A stretch of 64,000 nucleotides of DNA, taken from JAKJGV01 sp964617565 (GTDB lineage: Bacteria > Verrucomicrobiota > Kiritimatiellia > CAIQIC01 > JAGNIJ01). Position numbers and translations under genes: made by a program. The stretch lies in assembly GCA_964617565.1 (NCBI GenBank), contig CAZTYH010000003.1, forward strand, positions 1 to 64,000, written 5' to 3'. A model generated the notes under the pieces. The model made no database searches, was not told the origin of the DNA, and saw only the letters and a program-made list of their open reading frames with translations. Shown here piece after piece: positions 37,241-46,087 of this stretch. The stretch's first letter is position 1. Each line of letters begins with the position of its first letter.

Positions 37241-38308
37241 ATGGATATCGCGGTGCGTGCGCTGGCGACCGGTCTTCCTCCCCTCTACGTTACGCAGCAG
37301 GAGTCATTCGATTTCTTTCGCGCGCACTTTGAATTGGCGGCTGAGGAGGAGGCTCTTTATCGCCGGTTGATGATGGACGGACCGATCCGCGGTCGTTTCC
37401 TTGGTATGGACAGCACCGAAGAGGCGTTGGAAACAGATCCGGACCATCTCAACGCGCGTTTTTTAAAGGCCGCGCGGACGATCGGGGCGGACGCGGCGAG
37501 GCGCGCCATGGCGGCGGCGGGCTTGCGACCGGATGATGTGGGCGGACTGGCGGTCAACACATGTACCGGCTACCTGTGCCCGGGACTTTCATCTTACCTT
37601 GCAGGCGATCTCGGATTGCCGGTTGCGATCAAGGCGATAGACCTTGCGGGCATGGGTTGCGGCGGCGCGCTCCCGAACCTCGAGTGCGCCGCGGGATGGC
37701 TTGCTGCGGGATGCGCAAAGCCGGTCCTCAGCGTGGCCGTGGAGATTTGCAGCGCGACGCTGTTCATGGGCGATGACCCTGGTCTTATTGTCAGCAATTC
37801 GATCTTTGGCGACGGGGCAGCGGCGTGCGTTCTCGATGTGTTTTCAGAAAAATCAAAGCCGGTTCTGTTTCGATTGCTCGACTTTGAAAGCGCCGTGTTT
37901 CCGGAGCACCGCGAACAATTGCGTTATCGCCAGGAAGGGGGACGGCTGCGCAACGTGCTGACGCGCCGCGTGCCGGCCATCGGCGCAAAGTGCGCCCGCA
38001 TGGTTTTGGAGCGTTTGCTCGAACGGAACGGGCTCCAACTTGAGACGGTGAAGTGGTGGGCGGTTCACGCAGGCGGTTCGGCGGTGCTTGACCACCTGGG
38101 AGAAGGGCTGGGCCTTGATCGCGAGCGCCTTCGTTTTTCCAGCGAGATTTTTTCGGAACACGGAAATATGTCCTCGCCGTCCGTGCTTTTTGCGATGCGT
38201 CGCGTGCTGGACGCAGGTCGGCCGTCGCAGGGCGACAGAGGCGTGCTGGTGACATTCGGTGCGGGTTTTTCGGCCTTTGCAGCTTTGGTGGAGTTCGGAG
38301 CGGCATGA
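37241..38308 (+). CDS. Type III polyketide synthase (chalcone/stilbene synthase family)
   Basis: A 355-aa homodimeric-type ketosynthase. The catalytic triad is readable: Cys in DLAGMGCGGALPN (about 138), His in WAVHAGGSAVLDHL (about 274) and Asn in SEHGNMSSPS (about 308). The acyl-binding part NTCTGYLCPGLSSYLAGDLGL is typical. Bacterial members make alkylresorcinols, alkylpyrones or small phenolics from malonyl-CoA. The start at 37241 is where similarity begins; upstream in-frame codons lack a better ribosome site. It overlaps the methyltransferase gene by 4 bp (ATGA), so they are translationally coupled. Confidence 0.92.
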   Translation: MDIAVRALATGLPPLYVTQQESFDFFRAHFELAAEEEALYRRLMMDGPIRGRFLGMDSTEEALETDPDHLNARFLKAARTIGADAARRAMAAAGLRPDDVGGLAVNTCTGYLCPGLSSYLAGDLGLPVAIKAIDLAGMGCGGALPNLECAAGWLAAGCAKPVLSVAVEICSATLFMGDDPGLIVSNSIFGDGAAACVLDVFSEKSKPVLFRLLDFESAVFPEHREQLRYRQEGGRLRNVLTRRVPAIGAKCARMVLERLLERNGLQLETVKWWAVHAGGSAVLDHLGEGLGLDRERLRFSSEIFSEHGNMSSPSVLFAMRRVLDAGRPSQGDRGVLVTFGAGFSAFAALVEFGAA

Positions 38309-39042
38309 ACACAGGCGATCGTCTCAACGTGCGTGAAAACCTGGCCGATCCCGATCGCAAGCGCCGGTTGAACGAGCGTATCTTCAGCATCATCGCGCCG
38401 CACTATGACATGATAAACCGCGGGCTCTCGTTCGGTCGCGACCAGTCTTGGAAACGATATCTCATCGCCGCGCTTCCCCAAGTCGCTGCGCCCTGCTGTG
38501 TGGACCTTGCATGCGGCACCGGAGATCTCGCCTTCCTCCTCGCAACGCGCTACCCGGAAGGCAAAATTGTCGGCCTTGATCTGACCGAGCCGATGCTGGT
38601 CCGCGCGCGCAAGGCGAACCGTTTTGAGCACATCGAATTTCGCAGGGGCGACATGGCGGATACAGGATTGCCGGATGCATCGGTGGATATCGTCACCGGC
38701 GGATATGCGTTGCGTAACGCGGCCGATCTTGCAGCGGCGCTGCGCGAGGTCCGGCGCATCCTCAAGCCCGGCGGCGCGGCCGCATTCCTCGATTTCTCGA
38801 AGCCGCCGGACGGATTGCGTCAACGATTGCAGCTTGGCCTGCTCCGCTTCTGGGGCGGTTTTTGGGGCGTAATGCTTCATGGTGAGGCGGATGTTTATGC
38901 ATACATAGCCGAAAGCCTGCGCTGCTTCCCGGATCGGATCGAGCTGGGAGAAATGCTGGAGAAGGAAGGTTTGTCCACCGTTTCCCTGAGGCTGTTTATT
39001 GCCGGGATGATCGAATGCCGCGTGACGCGCAAAGTGTCGTGA
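38305..39042 (+). CDS. UbiE/COQ5-type SAM-dependent methyltransferase
   Basis: A 245-aa class I methyltransferase of the UbiE/MenG type. The family opening RIFSIIAPHYDMINRGLSFG, the SAM loop VDLACGTGDLAF and the second signature GYALRNAADLAAALREVRRILKPGG are present. UbiE/MenG C-methylates quinone precursors. The 4-bp overlap with the type III polyketide synthase suggests a different substrate here: the phenolic or pyrone product of that enzyme, or a quinone made from it. A role in menaquinone synthesis cannot be excluded, as no other men gene is in view. Confidence 0.88.
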   Translation: MNTGDRLNVRENLADPDRKRRLNERIFSIIAPHYDMINRGLSFGRDQSWKRYLIAALPQVAAPCCVDLACGTGDLAFLLATRYPEGKIVGLDLTEPMLVRARKANRFEHIEFRRGDMADTGLPDASVDIVTGGYALRNAADLAAALREVRRILKPGGAAAFLDFSKPPDGLRQRLQLGLLRFWGGFWGVMLHGEADVYAYIAESLRCFPDRIELGEMLEKEGLSTVSLRLFIAGMIECRVTRKVS

Positions 39043-39070
39043 TGCCTTGTACCGCGGTGGCCGGAAGCCA

Positions 39071-39099
39071 TTGCGTCGGAAGATGTTCGCTTCTATAAT
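39071..39099 (+). promoter_or_regulatory. Promoter for the secreted phosphoesterase gene
   Basis: TTGCGT (39071-39076), a 17-bp spacer and a perfect TATAAT (39094-39099). The start site would fall near 39106, just ahead of the AAGGAG ribosome site and ATG 39119. Confidence 0.65.
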
Positions 39100-39118
39100 A
39101 TGAAGAAAGGAGACGCGC

Positions 39119-40783
39119 ATGTTCCGTTCAACTCATTTACATGGTGCGCACACATGGGCGTTCCTCTTTTTTCTGGCGCAGGCCATGGTCGGCTGCGCGG
39201 GTCCATCCGGTTCGAAGCAGGGCTCAGACCCCCAAATTCTGGGCATTGAGCGCAGGGCAGGCGGAGCGATTGTTGTTGAGTGGGCAGGGGAGACGGGGAA
39301 GGTCTATTCGGTCAATACCGCTCATGTGCTTGGGCACAATGAGCTTTTCTATCCGTTGAGGACCAGCGGATCCGATGTGGAAAGCGTTCTGTCCATAACC
39401 AACATGGCGGACCCGTCGGGGGTCCGTTTTTATCGGGTCGAGGAAAAGAGTTCCGTCGGCGCGGCGCTGGTGTTGAGCGATGTTCATCTGAATCCGTTTG
39501 CGTCAACGAACGTCGCGACGCAACTTGTGGCGCGAAGCTACACGAAATGGCGCGAGGTGCTCGCGCCGCTGACGAACGAAGCCTTCTTTGCGAAGAGCGA
39601 ATGGGGGGAGTCGGTCACGAGCTACAAGCTGTTCGATTCCGCGCTTAACAACGCGCAGGCGGTTGTGCCGGAACCGGACATGATTCTTTATCTCGGCGAC
39701 TTTCCGGTGCACAACTTCCGCGACCTGTTTATCGCTTATACGGGAGATGCCACGGACGAGGGATTCGAGCATTTTGCTTACAAGCTCATCGGTTTTGTCG
39801 GCGACGAGGTGGCGCGCCGATTCCCGGGCACGCCGGTGTTTGCCGTTCTCGGTAATAACGACAGCTATGACGAAGACTATCAACAGACGCCCGAAGGACT
39901 TTTCTTCACGGATATGGCAGGGCTTTTCTTCACAAACGGCCTGTCGAACGCCACGAGCTTCGCGGCTTTTGCACCGAATTTTCAAAAGAGCGGCTATTAC
40001 TCCGTTGCGCTCGGTACGGGCGCGCAGGCCATTGCGTTGTGCGCGAATTTTCTTTCGGTGCTGTACACCAACCCCTCCGGCTTCATCGCGTATGATCCGG
40101 CGACAAATCAGATTCAATTTCTCGATCAGGAGTTGACGGTGTGCGGTGCCGAGGGCAAGGGGGCGTGGGTCCTTGTGCACATCCTGCCCGGAGTGGATGC
40201 GTATGCGACGTACCAGAGCTGGAAGGGACAGGGCGATCTCACCAATGTGGTCGAGATGTGGAAGGACGAGTATCTCGGACAATTCATGCAGGTGATTGCG
40301 CGCCACAGCAACATCGTCCGGCAGGTATTCACGGGGCATACGCATATGCGCGAGTTCCGGCTTGTGAGCGATCCGCTTTCTTCCAACGTCGTGGCTGCCG
40401 TGCATGTGGCGCCCGGCATTGATTACACCCACGGAAACAATCCCGCGTTCCAAGTGCTGACTTTTGATCGGGGCACATTTGAGGTTCGCGGCGCGGTGAC
40501 CTACGCGCTTTCGCGCGACAAATACACCGGTGCCACCGGCCCCGCACTGTGGGATGAAGTGTTCAGCTACAATCCTTCCTTTGGCATTCATTCCTTCGCG
40601 TGGCCGGTGATGGAAGGTGTTTATGAAGAGCTGACAAACAATGCTGCGGCCTGCGAAGTTTATCGCGCGATCTATGAAACGGGCAGGGGGCATGGAGCGA
40701 TCAACTCAAACAACTGGCCCGTGTATTCCACCGCGATCCGGTGGATGACCGTTCAGCAGTTCATGGACCACTTTGAGCCCTGA
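39119..40783 (+). CDS. Secreted calcineurin-like phosphoesterase, acid sphingomyelinase-like
   Basis: A 554-aa exported protein, probably a lipoprotein (AQAMVGCAGPSG lipobox region near residue 24). A small beta module (about 40-115; GKVYSVNTAHVL to VRFYRVEEK) precedes the metallophosphoesterase domain. The five metal motifs are SDVHLN (about 120), YLGDFPVHN (about 195), GNNDSY (about 244), VHILPG (about 350) and GHTHMRE (about 406). The long C-terminal tail matches the acid-sphingomyelinase-like group. It has its own promoter and its end is 9 bp from that of the sugar dehydrogenase gene on the other strand. Confidence 0.82.
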   Translation: MFRSTHLHGAHTWAFLFFLAQAMVGCAGPSGSKQGSDPQILGIERRAGGAIVVEWAGETGKVYSVNTAHVLGHNELFYPLRTSGSDVESVLSITNMADPSGVRFYRVEEKSSVGAALVLSDVHLNPFASTNVATQLVARSYTKWREVLAPLTNEAFFAKSEWGESVTSYKLFDSALNNAQAVVPEPDMILYLGDFPVHNFRDLFIAYTGDATDEGFEHFAYKLIGFVGDEVARRFPGTPVFAVLGNNDSYDEDYQQTPEGLFFTDMAGLFFTNGLSNATSFAAFAPNFQKSGYYSVALGTGAQAIALCANFLSVLYTNPSGFIAYDPATNQIQFLDQELTVCGAEGKGAWVLVHILPGVDAYATYQSWKGQGDLTNVVEMWKDEYLGQFMQVIARHSNIVRQVFTGHTHMREFRLVSDPLSSNVVAAVHVAPGIDYTHGNNPAFQVLTFDRGTFEVRGAVTYALSRDKYTGATGPALWDEVFSYNPSFGIHSFAWPVMEGVYEELTNNAAACEVYRAIYETGRGHGAINSNNWPVYSTAIRWMTVQQFMDHFEP

Positions 40784-40792
40784 TGTGCAGGG

Positions 40793-42328
40793 TCACGGAA
40801 TGGCGATCAGGTAGAAAGCGCCTTCAATATCGTCAACGTCATCGAGAAAGATGTTTATCGGTGGCGTGGCTGTGATGACGGCGGAACGCGGCGTGAAGGT
40901 GTCGAGCATGTTTGTTGTGCGATAGACCTGATACTGCTTTCCGTGGACGCTGCTCCAACGAATGGAAAAAATCCCGTCGTTTTGCTCTTCGTCCGGCCGG
41001 AATACCTGGAACACATCCGTGGGGTCCAGGGGGTCCGTGCCCGCCAGAAATTCGTCGAGATTGCTCGCGCCATCCTCGTCTTCATCGTCAACCGCGTCCG
41101 CGGGATTGTTCGTGGAAAAGCCGTTGTACAATTCCCATGCGTCGGGCATTCCGTCCTCGTCCGTGTCCGCGAGCGTTTCCACGATCCTGAGAATACGTCC
41201 GCCCCAGTAATCATTGACGTAAAGTGTGCCGTCTTCGTCTTGTCCAAACGTAGTGATGCTGAACGGCGCGTCGAGCAGCAACGATGAGACCCAATTGGTG
41301 TTTTCGTCGCGGCGCAAGCCCCAGATACGGCCATTGCAGTAATCGGAGAAGAAATAAACTCCATACATGAATGACCATGGAATTTGTCGCGAAACTTCGC
41401 CGCCGGTTATTGAACATCCTTGGCCGTGGTCATAGACATGAACCGGAAGGGTCAAGTCGTTTGTTACACACGGATCGAGGCCGGTGCATTGGTTGCCTTC
41501 CATGATGCGCCACCCATAGTTCTCGCCGCCCGTGCCGTCGCCCGGCTGGTAGTTGACTTCCTCCCATGCGGACTGTCCGACATCCGCGATGTAAAGATCG
41601 CCGTTCAGCGAATCGAATGCGAAGCGCCACGGATTTCTCAGTCCGAGCGCCCATATTTCTTCGCGCCAGCCGGGTTGGCCGAAGAACGGATTGCTTGCCG
41701 GAATGAAGTAGTTGGTTCCGTTCGGCGGTTCGACGCCGATCCGCAGTATTTTGCCCAGGAGGTTGGTTTGATTTTGTGCGCGGTCGCCCGGATCGTTTCC
41801 GGATCCGCCGTCCCCCATACCTATATAAAGAAATCCGTCCAGCGGGCTGAATGCGATTTGTCCGCCGTTATGATTGGCGAAAGGTTGTGGCACGGTGAGA
41901 AGAATTTCCTCGCTGCCGGGCGGCGCGACATTCGGGGTGTTCGTGTCCACGGTGAATCGCGACACGATGGACGCGCCGTCGCTATGACGGGTGTAGGATG
42001 CATAAAAGCGGCCGTGCGCGGAAAAGTTGGTTGGAAAAGCCAGCGCGAAAAAGCCGCGCTCACCGCCGTTGGTGCTGACTCGATCCGAGATGTTCAGAAA
42101 AGGGACAGGCAGGACGGACCCGCCTTGGACAATGCTGACCACTCCGGTCTGCTGGACGACAAAGGTGCGGCCGCTTCCGTCTCCTGCATGTGTGATGTGC
42201 GTGACGCGGTCGAAGCCTGTAGCCATGGGTTCGAGGGAGATTGCAGGCCAATGAACGGCGAGTGCGCTGCTGCATGCGAGCAACCCCATGAAGAGGAATG
42301 CGAGGACCGGATTGGGGCGCGCTCTCAT
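40793..42328 (-). CDS. Secreted PQQ-dependent sugar dehydrogenase-like protein with DxDxDG cassette
   Basis: A 511-aa exported protein (signal peptide ends near SSALA). Residues 30-375 form the six-bladed propeller of the glucose/sorbosone dehydrogenase family: RVTHITHAGDGSGRTFVVQQ, ERGFFALAFPTNF, the HNGGQIAFSPLDGFLYIGMGDGG strand pair and EIWALGLRNPWRFAFD, which carries the conserved Arg near the PQQ pocket. Then comes a calcium-type repeat segment (DTDEDGMPDAWELYNG; EDEDGASNLDEFLAGTDP) and a small beta module ending FYLIAIP. Cofactor use is inferred from family only; some relatives lack PQQ. Confidence 0.85.
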   Translation of the reverse strand: MRARPNPVLAFLFMGLLACSSALAVHWPAISLEPMATGFDRVTHITHAGDGSGRTFVVQQTGVVSIVQGGSVLPVPFLNISDRVSTNGGERGFFALAFPTNFSAHGRFYASYTRHSDGASIVSRFTVDTNTPNVAPPGSEEILLTVPQPFANHNGGQIAFSPLDGFLYIGMGDGGSGNDPGDRAQNQTNLLGKILRIGVEPPNGTNYFIPASNPFFGQPGWREEIWALGLRNPWRFAFDSLNGDLYIADVGQSAWEEVNYQPGDGTGGENYGWRIMEGNQCTGLDPCVTNDLTLPVHVYDHGQGCSITGGEVSRQIPWSFMYGVYFFSDYCNGRIWGLRRDENTNWVSSLLLDAPFSITTFGQDEDGTLYVNDYWGGRILRIVETLADTDEDGMPDAWELYNGFSTNNPADAVDDEDEDGASNLDEFLAGTDPLDPTDVFQVFRPDEEQNDGIFSIRWSSVHGKQYQVYRTTNMLDTFTPRSAVITATPPINIFLDDVDDIEGAFYLIAIP

Positions 42329-42378
42329 AAGTCAATATACGACAACCCTCAGGCGGAGCAAGTTGCCCAAGAGTTGGC

Positions 42379-42407
42379 TTGGATGGGAGCGAAGCAATTG
42401 ATAAAGT
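42379..42407 (+). promoter_or_regulatory. Candidate promoter for the 1192-aa secreted protein gene
   Basis: TTGGAT (42379-42384), a 17-bp spacer and TAAAGT (42402-42407), 26 bp before the GTG start at 42434. Confidence 0.4.
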
Positions 42408-42433
42408 AGCGGGGAATCTCGGAGGGAGACACT

Positions 42434-45400
42434 GTGAGGGGGTTGTTTGGCCTGGTGTTTGCAGCGTTGTTGCTTCCCGTTTTCCCTGTTTGCGCGTCGG
42501 CGTTGGATAACGGATCATTTGAGCTTCCGTACGGCACGACGAATTGGACCGACAGCGGCTGGTCTGTGTCCGGCAATGCATGGCGGCTCTATTCCGGGGC
42601 CTGGAAGGGGGATCGCGGCGTTCTGATTCCCGGGGATACGGCTGGCGGCGCTACGGTTGCCCAGGACATCCCGGCTGCGACGGGCACTTATACTTTTACG
42701 GGATGGGTTCGCATACGGCAGGGTACAACCCTGACCAACCTGCAACTTCGATTGGAATGGAAAGATTCGAGCGCGAACGATATCGAAGCGCCTGCCGTCA
42801 GTACGTATGAACATCTCGAGCGAGACGGCCGCTGGCGGCATATTCATGTCACAGGTTCCTGTGCGGATCCGCAACTTGATTTCGTGCGCGTGACGTTCGT
42901 TTCCGAGCATGACGCCAAAACTTCCGATCCCGCCGGGATTTCGTTTGATCATGCGGAGTGGTATGAAGGCGGATATACGGGGGTACCTTTTCTCGTTAAT
43001 GGCGGATTCGAGCAGGGCGGAACGAACGAGACGCGATGGTGGTACGGAAGCCAGTGGGGCGTGAATCCGGAAAGCCATGCGAACAGCAGGAGGAATTGGG
43101 CGAGGTGTGCCGGGAGCTGGGGGGGGGTGCTGGAGGGATGGGTGCCCGGCTCCTTCACAAGCCGGTTCTCACAGAGCATCTATCCCATGGGAACCGGGAC
43201 GTGGAGCTTTCTGATCTATTTGCACCGCGAGCCGGGCTTTGGGCTCAGCAACGCGCAACTCCGCCTCGAATGGCGGGACCGCTCGGGCACCAATCTTGTG
43301 CAGGCGGATTCCGTGGCCGATCTGAGTGTGCCGGAAGACAGCGCATGGTATCGCTACGAAGTTCAAGGGTCTTGTGGTGACACCAATCTTTTTGAAATCA
43401 CCGCTGTCGCGGAATTCGTGTACGGTAATGATGCGGGCACCCACGCCATGCGGATGGATGAGGCGCGGCTTGTTCCCAATGGGTTCACGAATGTGATCCG
43501 CACGGATTGGGTATATCACAATCACCTTGATGTGGATCCGCGCATCGAGAGAGTGCCCGGCACCAATTCGCCGGGACCGTTTCTGCAAATCAATTACGCG
43601 CGCACGGCCACAACGTTCTATGCGATCACTCCAAAAAGCGCGATCGCCCGCTATCCGGATTCGGACGGCCAGGCGTGGATTTACATCAGCTACCTTCCTC
43701 CCCATCTGCCCGATGTGTCGGGTAATTGGATAACGATCTATGCGCCGATGACAAACATTTCGACCATCACGCTGACGACCAACACGTCTTTCCATGGGGC
43801 GCCTGTCAGCGGAAGTCTTGATTTCGATTTGTGGCAGTTCGGCTGGCGGCAGCCGTTGAGCAATGGAGTGCCATATTCCCGCGACGTGAAAGTGTACTAC
43901 GCGCCCTACCTGAGGGTTTTTCATGGGGGCGTGCCCGAGGACGAAAAATATCTCGTCAGGCTGGATGGAGCGTTGACGAACAACTATCCCGAGGGTCCGC
44001 AACTTTTTGATCAAGCGCCCTGGGACAAGGACTATTTTCATTACAATCTGGCGCATCAGCCGGTTGCGGCATTCACCAATGGTGGATTCGAAACACCGGC
44101 GACAACCAACTGGGGCGGCGCGTCGTGGCAGGGGTACGGTTCGGCGGCGGTGGACGACTGGTCCGCTCATTCGGGCAGCCTGGGCGCGTTTCTCCCGGGT
44201 TGGTTCACCAATCGGCCGGGCGTGCGTGATTTCAGCGAGTGCGGCGTGATTCAGCCGGTTACGACCACGGGAGGGACCTTCACCTTTGCGGCGTGGCTGC
44301 GTAGCGATGCGGGCGTGAATCCGCATCGCGTCGAAATGCGGATCGAATGGTATGATACGAACGGGGTCATGGTTCAGGTTGATCGGCGTGACTTGGCCGG
44401 CTTCCCTCGCGACGGAAGCTGGCATCATGCGCACGTCACGGGAATGTGTCTGAGCAACGGATTGGCGTACCTGGTGCCGGTGGTGTGGGGTCAGTTCTGG
44501 GCCCGCACGAACGATCCGGACCGGATACAGGTGGATGATGCGTCGCTTTATGCAGGCATCTACACCGGAGTTCATCGGCTGGGCAACGGCGGCTTTGAGC
44601 AGGGCAATGGGGTGGAATTTCGCGGGAGCCAATGGTACGTCTGGCCCGAATATGAAGCGGCGTATCGTCCGGCATGGGGAGCGCGGATCGGGGAGGTGGC
44701 CGCGCAATTCGACGGCAAAATCACCAATGCGCCTACCTACACGCAGATTCTCGCGCAGAATCTCACACCCGGCACGGGCACGTATACGTTCAGCATCTGG
44801 ATCACGCGGGATACCAACTTTATTATGGAGTATGCCGAACTTCGCCTTGGCTGGTACGATCACACGTTCACCAACCGCGTACAAGACGATGACGTGGTCA
44901 TGCTGGATATCCCACCCGATGGGAACTGGCGTGAATATTATGTGACGGGCACCTGCACCAATACAGCCCTTTACGAAGTTCGGTCTGTGGTGGATATGGG
45001 GTTCGAGCAGAACACAAACGATGGCTCAACCTGCCGTTTTGATGCGGCCCGATTTCTGAGTGGAGAGTATTATCCGTTGATCCGGCGCGATTGGACTTAT
45101 CATCACGCCGGGCCGGTAGCTCCCGATCTCGAGCAGGTGCCACGGTCTGGAGCCGGCTCCTTCAGGCAGGTTGATTATGCAAGAACAACGACCACCTTCT
45201 ACGTGATGACGGATTATCCGGACTTTGCGTCCGAGCCCGGACAGACCGGCATGGTGTACCTGCGGACCAGTTACTATCATCCGGTTTCCAATGAATGGGT
45301 TGATCTTGTGGCGCCGATGCAGGATTCCGGCACCCTGGACCTGGAAGAAAGCGATCGTTTCCATGGATGGCCTGTAAGCGGATCGAAGACATTGCAACTC

Positions 45401-46012
45401 TACGAATATAAATGGACGCAGCCGTTGTCCGGCACAGGCGAGCCGCTGACGGATCCGATCTGGGTTTACTATACGCCGGTGCTGCGCGTGTACGAAGATG
45501 GTGAGGAGGCTGATTATCTCTGGCTTGTGCAGTCCGGAGTCGTGACCAATGCCTATCCGGAGAACCCTCAGTTGTTCGACAGCACGTTTTATGGACGTGA
45601 TTATGGATACAGTCAGGCTTGGACGACGGACCAGGACGAGGATGGCCTGCCCGATTTGTGGGAGCTGTTGTATTTCGATTCCATTGCCGATTGTCATCCG
45701 GCGGTGGACAGCGATGATGACGATTGGACGAACTTCGAGGAATACATTTCGGATACGAACCCGAGAGACGAAAATTCCTATTATCGCGGCAGGATCACGC
45801 TTCTGCGAGGTGGGTCGGTGATGGAAATGCTGCAGCAGGGGCCGACGACAAACAGCAGGCGATATGATGTCTGGTCCACCACGAATCTGGTCGAAGGTGG
45901 ACCGTGGGTCCGGTACGGGCACGAGGTTCCGGGGGGTGGCGGCGACTTGTGGATGGTCGTCACCAATGAAGGGCCCCAGCGCTTTTTCCGCACCGGCGTC
46001 AAACTGCCATAG
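42434..46012 (+). CDS. Large secreted protein built of two tandem 500-residue units
   Basis: A 1192-aa exported protein starting at GTG 42434 (GGAGGGAG upstream) with a signal peptide ending near ASA. Two long units are duplicated in tandem (about 24-545 and 546-1070). Each has two jelly-roll-like carbohydrate-binding-type domains (NGGFEQG, GTYTFTGWVR/GTYTFSIWIT, LRLEW) followed by a conserved block (RTDWVYHNH versus RRDWTYHHA; INYARTATTFY versus VDYARTTTTFY; YPEGPQLFD versus YPENPQLFD). A DQDEDGLPDLWELLYF calcium-type segment and a small terminal beta module ending RFFRTGVKLP close the protein. No catalytic domain is recognised; binding of glycans is likely but inferred. Confidence 0.75.
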   Translation: MRGLFGLVFAALLLPVFPVCASALDNGSFELPYGTTNWTDSGWSVSGNAWRLYSGAWKGDRGVLIPGDTAGGATVAQDIPAATGTYTFTGWVRIRQGTTLTNLQLRLEWKDSSANDIEAPAVSTYEHLERDGRWRHIHVTGSCADPQLDFVRVTFVSEHDAKTSDPAGISFDHAEWYEGGYTGVPFLVNGGFEQGGTNETRWWYGSQWGVNPESHANSRRNWARCAGSWGGVLEGWVPGSFTSRFSQSIYPMGTGTWSFLIYLHREPGFGLSNAQLRLEWRDRSGTNLVQADSVADLSVPEDSAWYRYEVQGSCGDTNLFEITAVAEFVYGNDAGTHAMRMDEARLVPNGFTNVIRTDWVYHNHLDVDPRIERVPGTNSPGPFLQINYARTATTFYAITPKSAIARYPDSDGQAWIYISYLPPHLPDVSGNWITIYAPMTNISTITLTTNTSFHGAPVSGSLDFDLWQFGWRQPLSNGVPYSRDVKVYYAPYLRVFHGGVPEDEKYLVRLDGALTNNYPEGPQLFDQAPWDKDYFHYNLAHQPVAAFTNGGFETPATTNWGGASWQGYGSAAVDDWSAHSGSLGAFLPGWFTNRPGVRDFSECGVIQPVTTTGGTFTFAAWLRSDAGVNPHRVEMRIEWYDTNGVMVQVDRRDLAGFPRDGSWHHAHVTGMCLSNGLAYLVPVVWGQFWARTNDPDRIQVDDASLYAGIYTGVHRLGNGGFEQGNGVEFRGSQWYVWPEYEAAYRPAWGARIGEVAAQFDGKITNAPTYTQILAQNLTPGTGTYTFSIWITRDTNFIMEYAELRLGWYDHTFTNRVQDDDVVMLDIPPDGNWREYYVTGTCTNTALYEVRSVVDMGFEQNTNDGSTCRFDAARFLSGEYYPLIRRDWTYHHAGPVAPDLEQVPRSGAGSFRQVDYARTTTTFYVMTDYPDFASEPGQTGMVYLRTSYYHPVSNEWVDLVAPMQDSGTLDLEESDRFHGWPVSGSKTLQLYEYKWTQPLSGTGEPLTDPIWVYYTPVLRVYEDGEEADYLWLVQSGVVTNAYPENPQLFDSTFYGRDYGYSQAWTTDQDEDGLPDLWELLYFDSIADCHPAVDSDDDDWTNFEEYISDTNPRDENSYYRGRITLLRGGSVMEMLQQGPTTNSRRYDVWSTTNLVEGGPWVRYGHEVPGGGGDLWMVVTNEGPQRFFRTGVKLP

Positions 46013-46087
46013 TTCCCGTGGTTGACCTTGTGCGCGGCATCGCGTATTCCTTTTCGACTTTCGTTTTGAAGGGAAAGGAGTTTTAGC

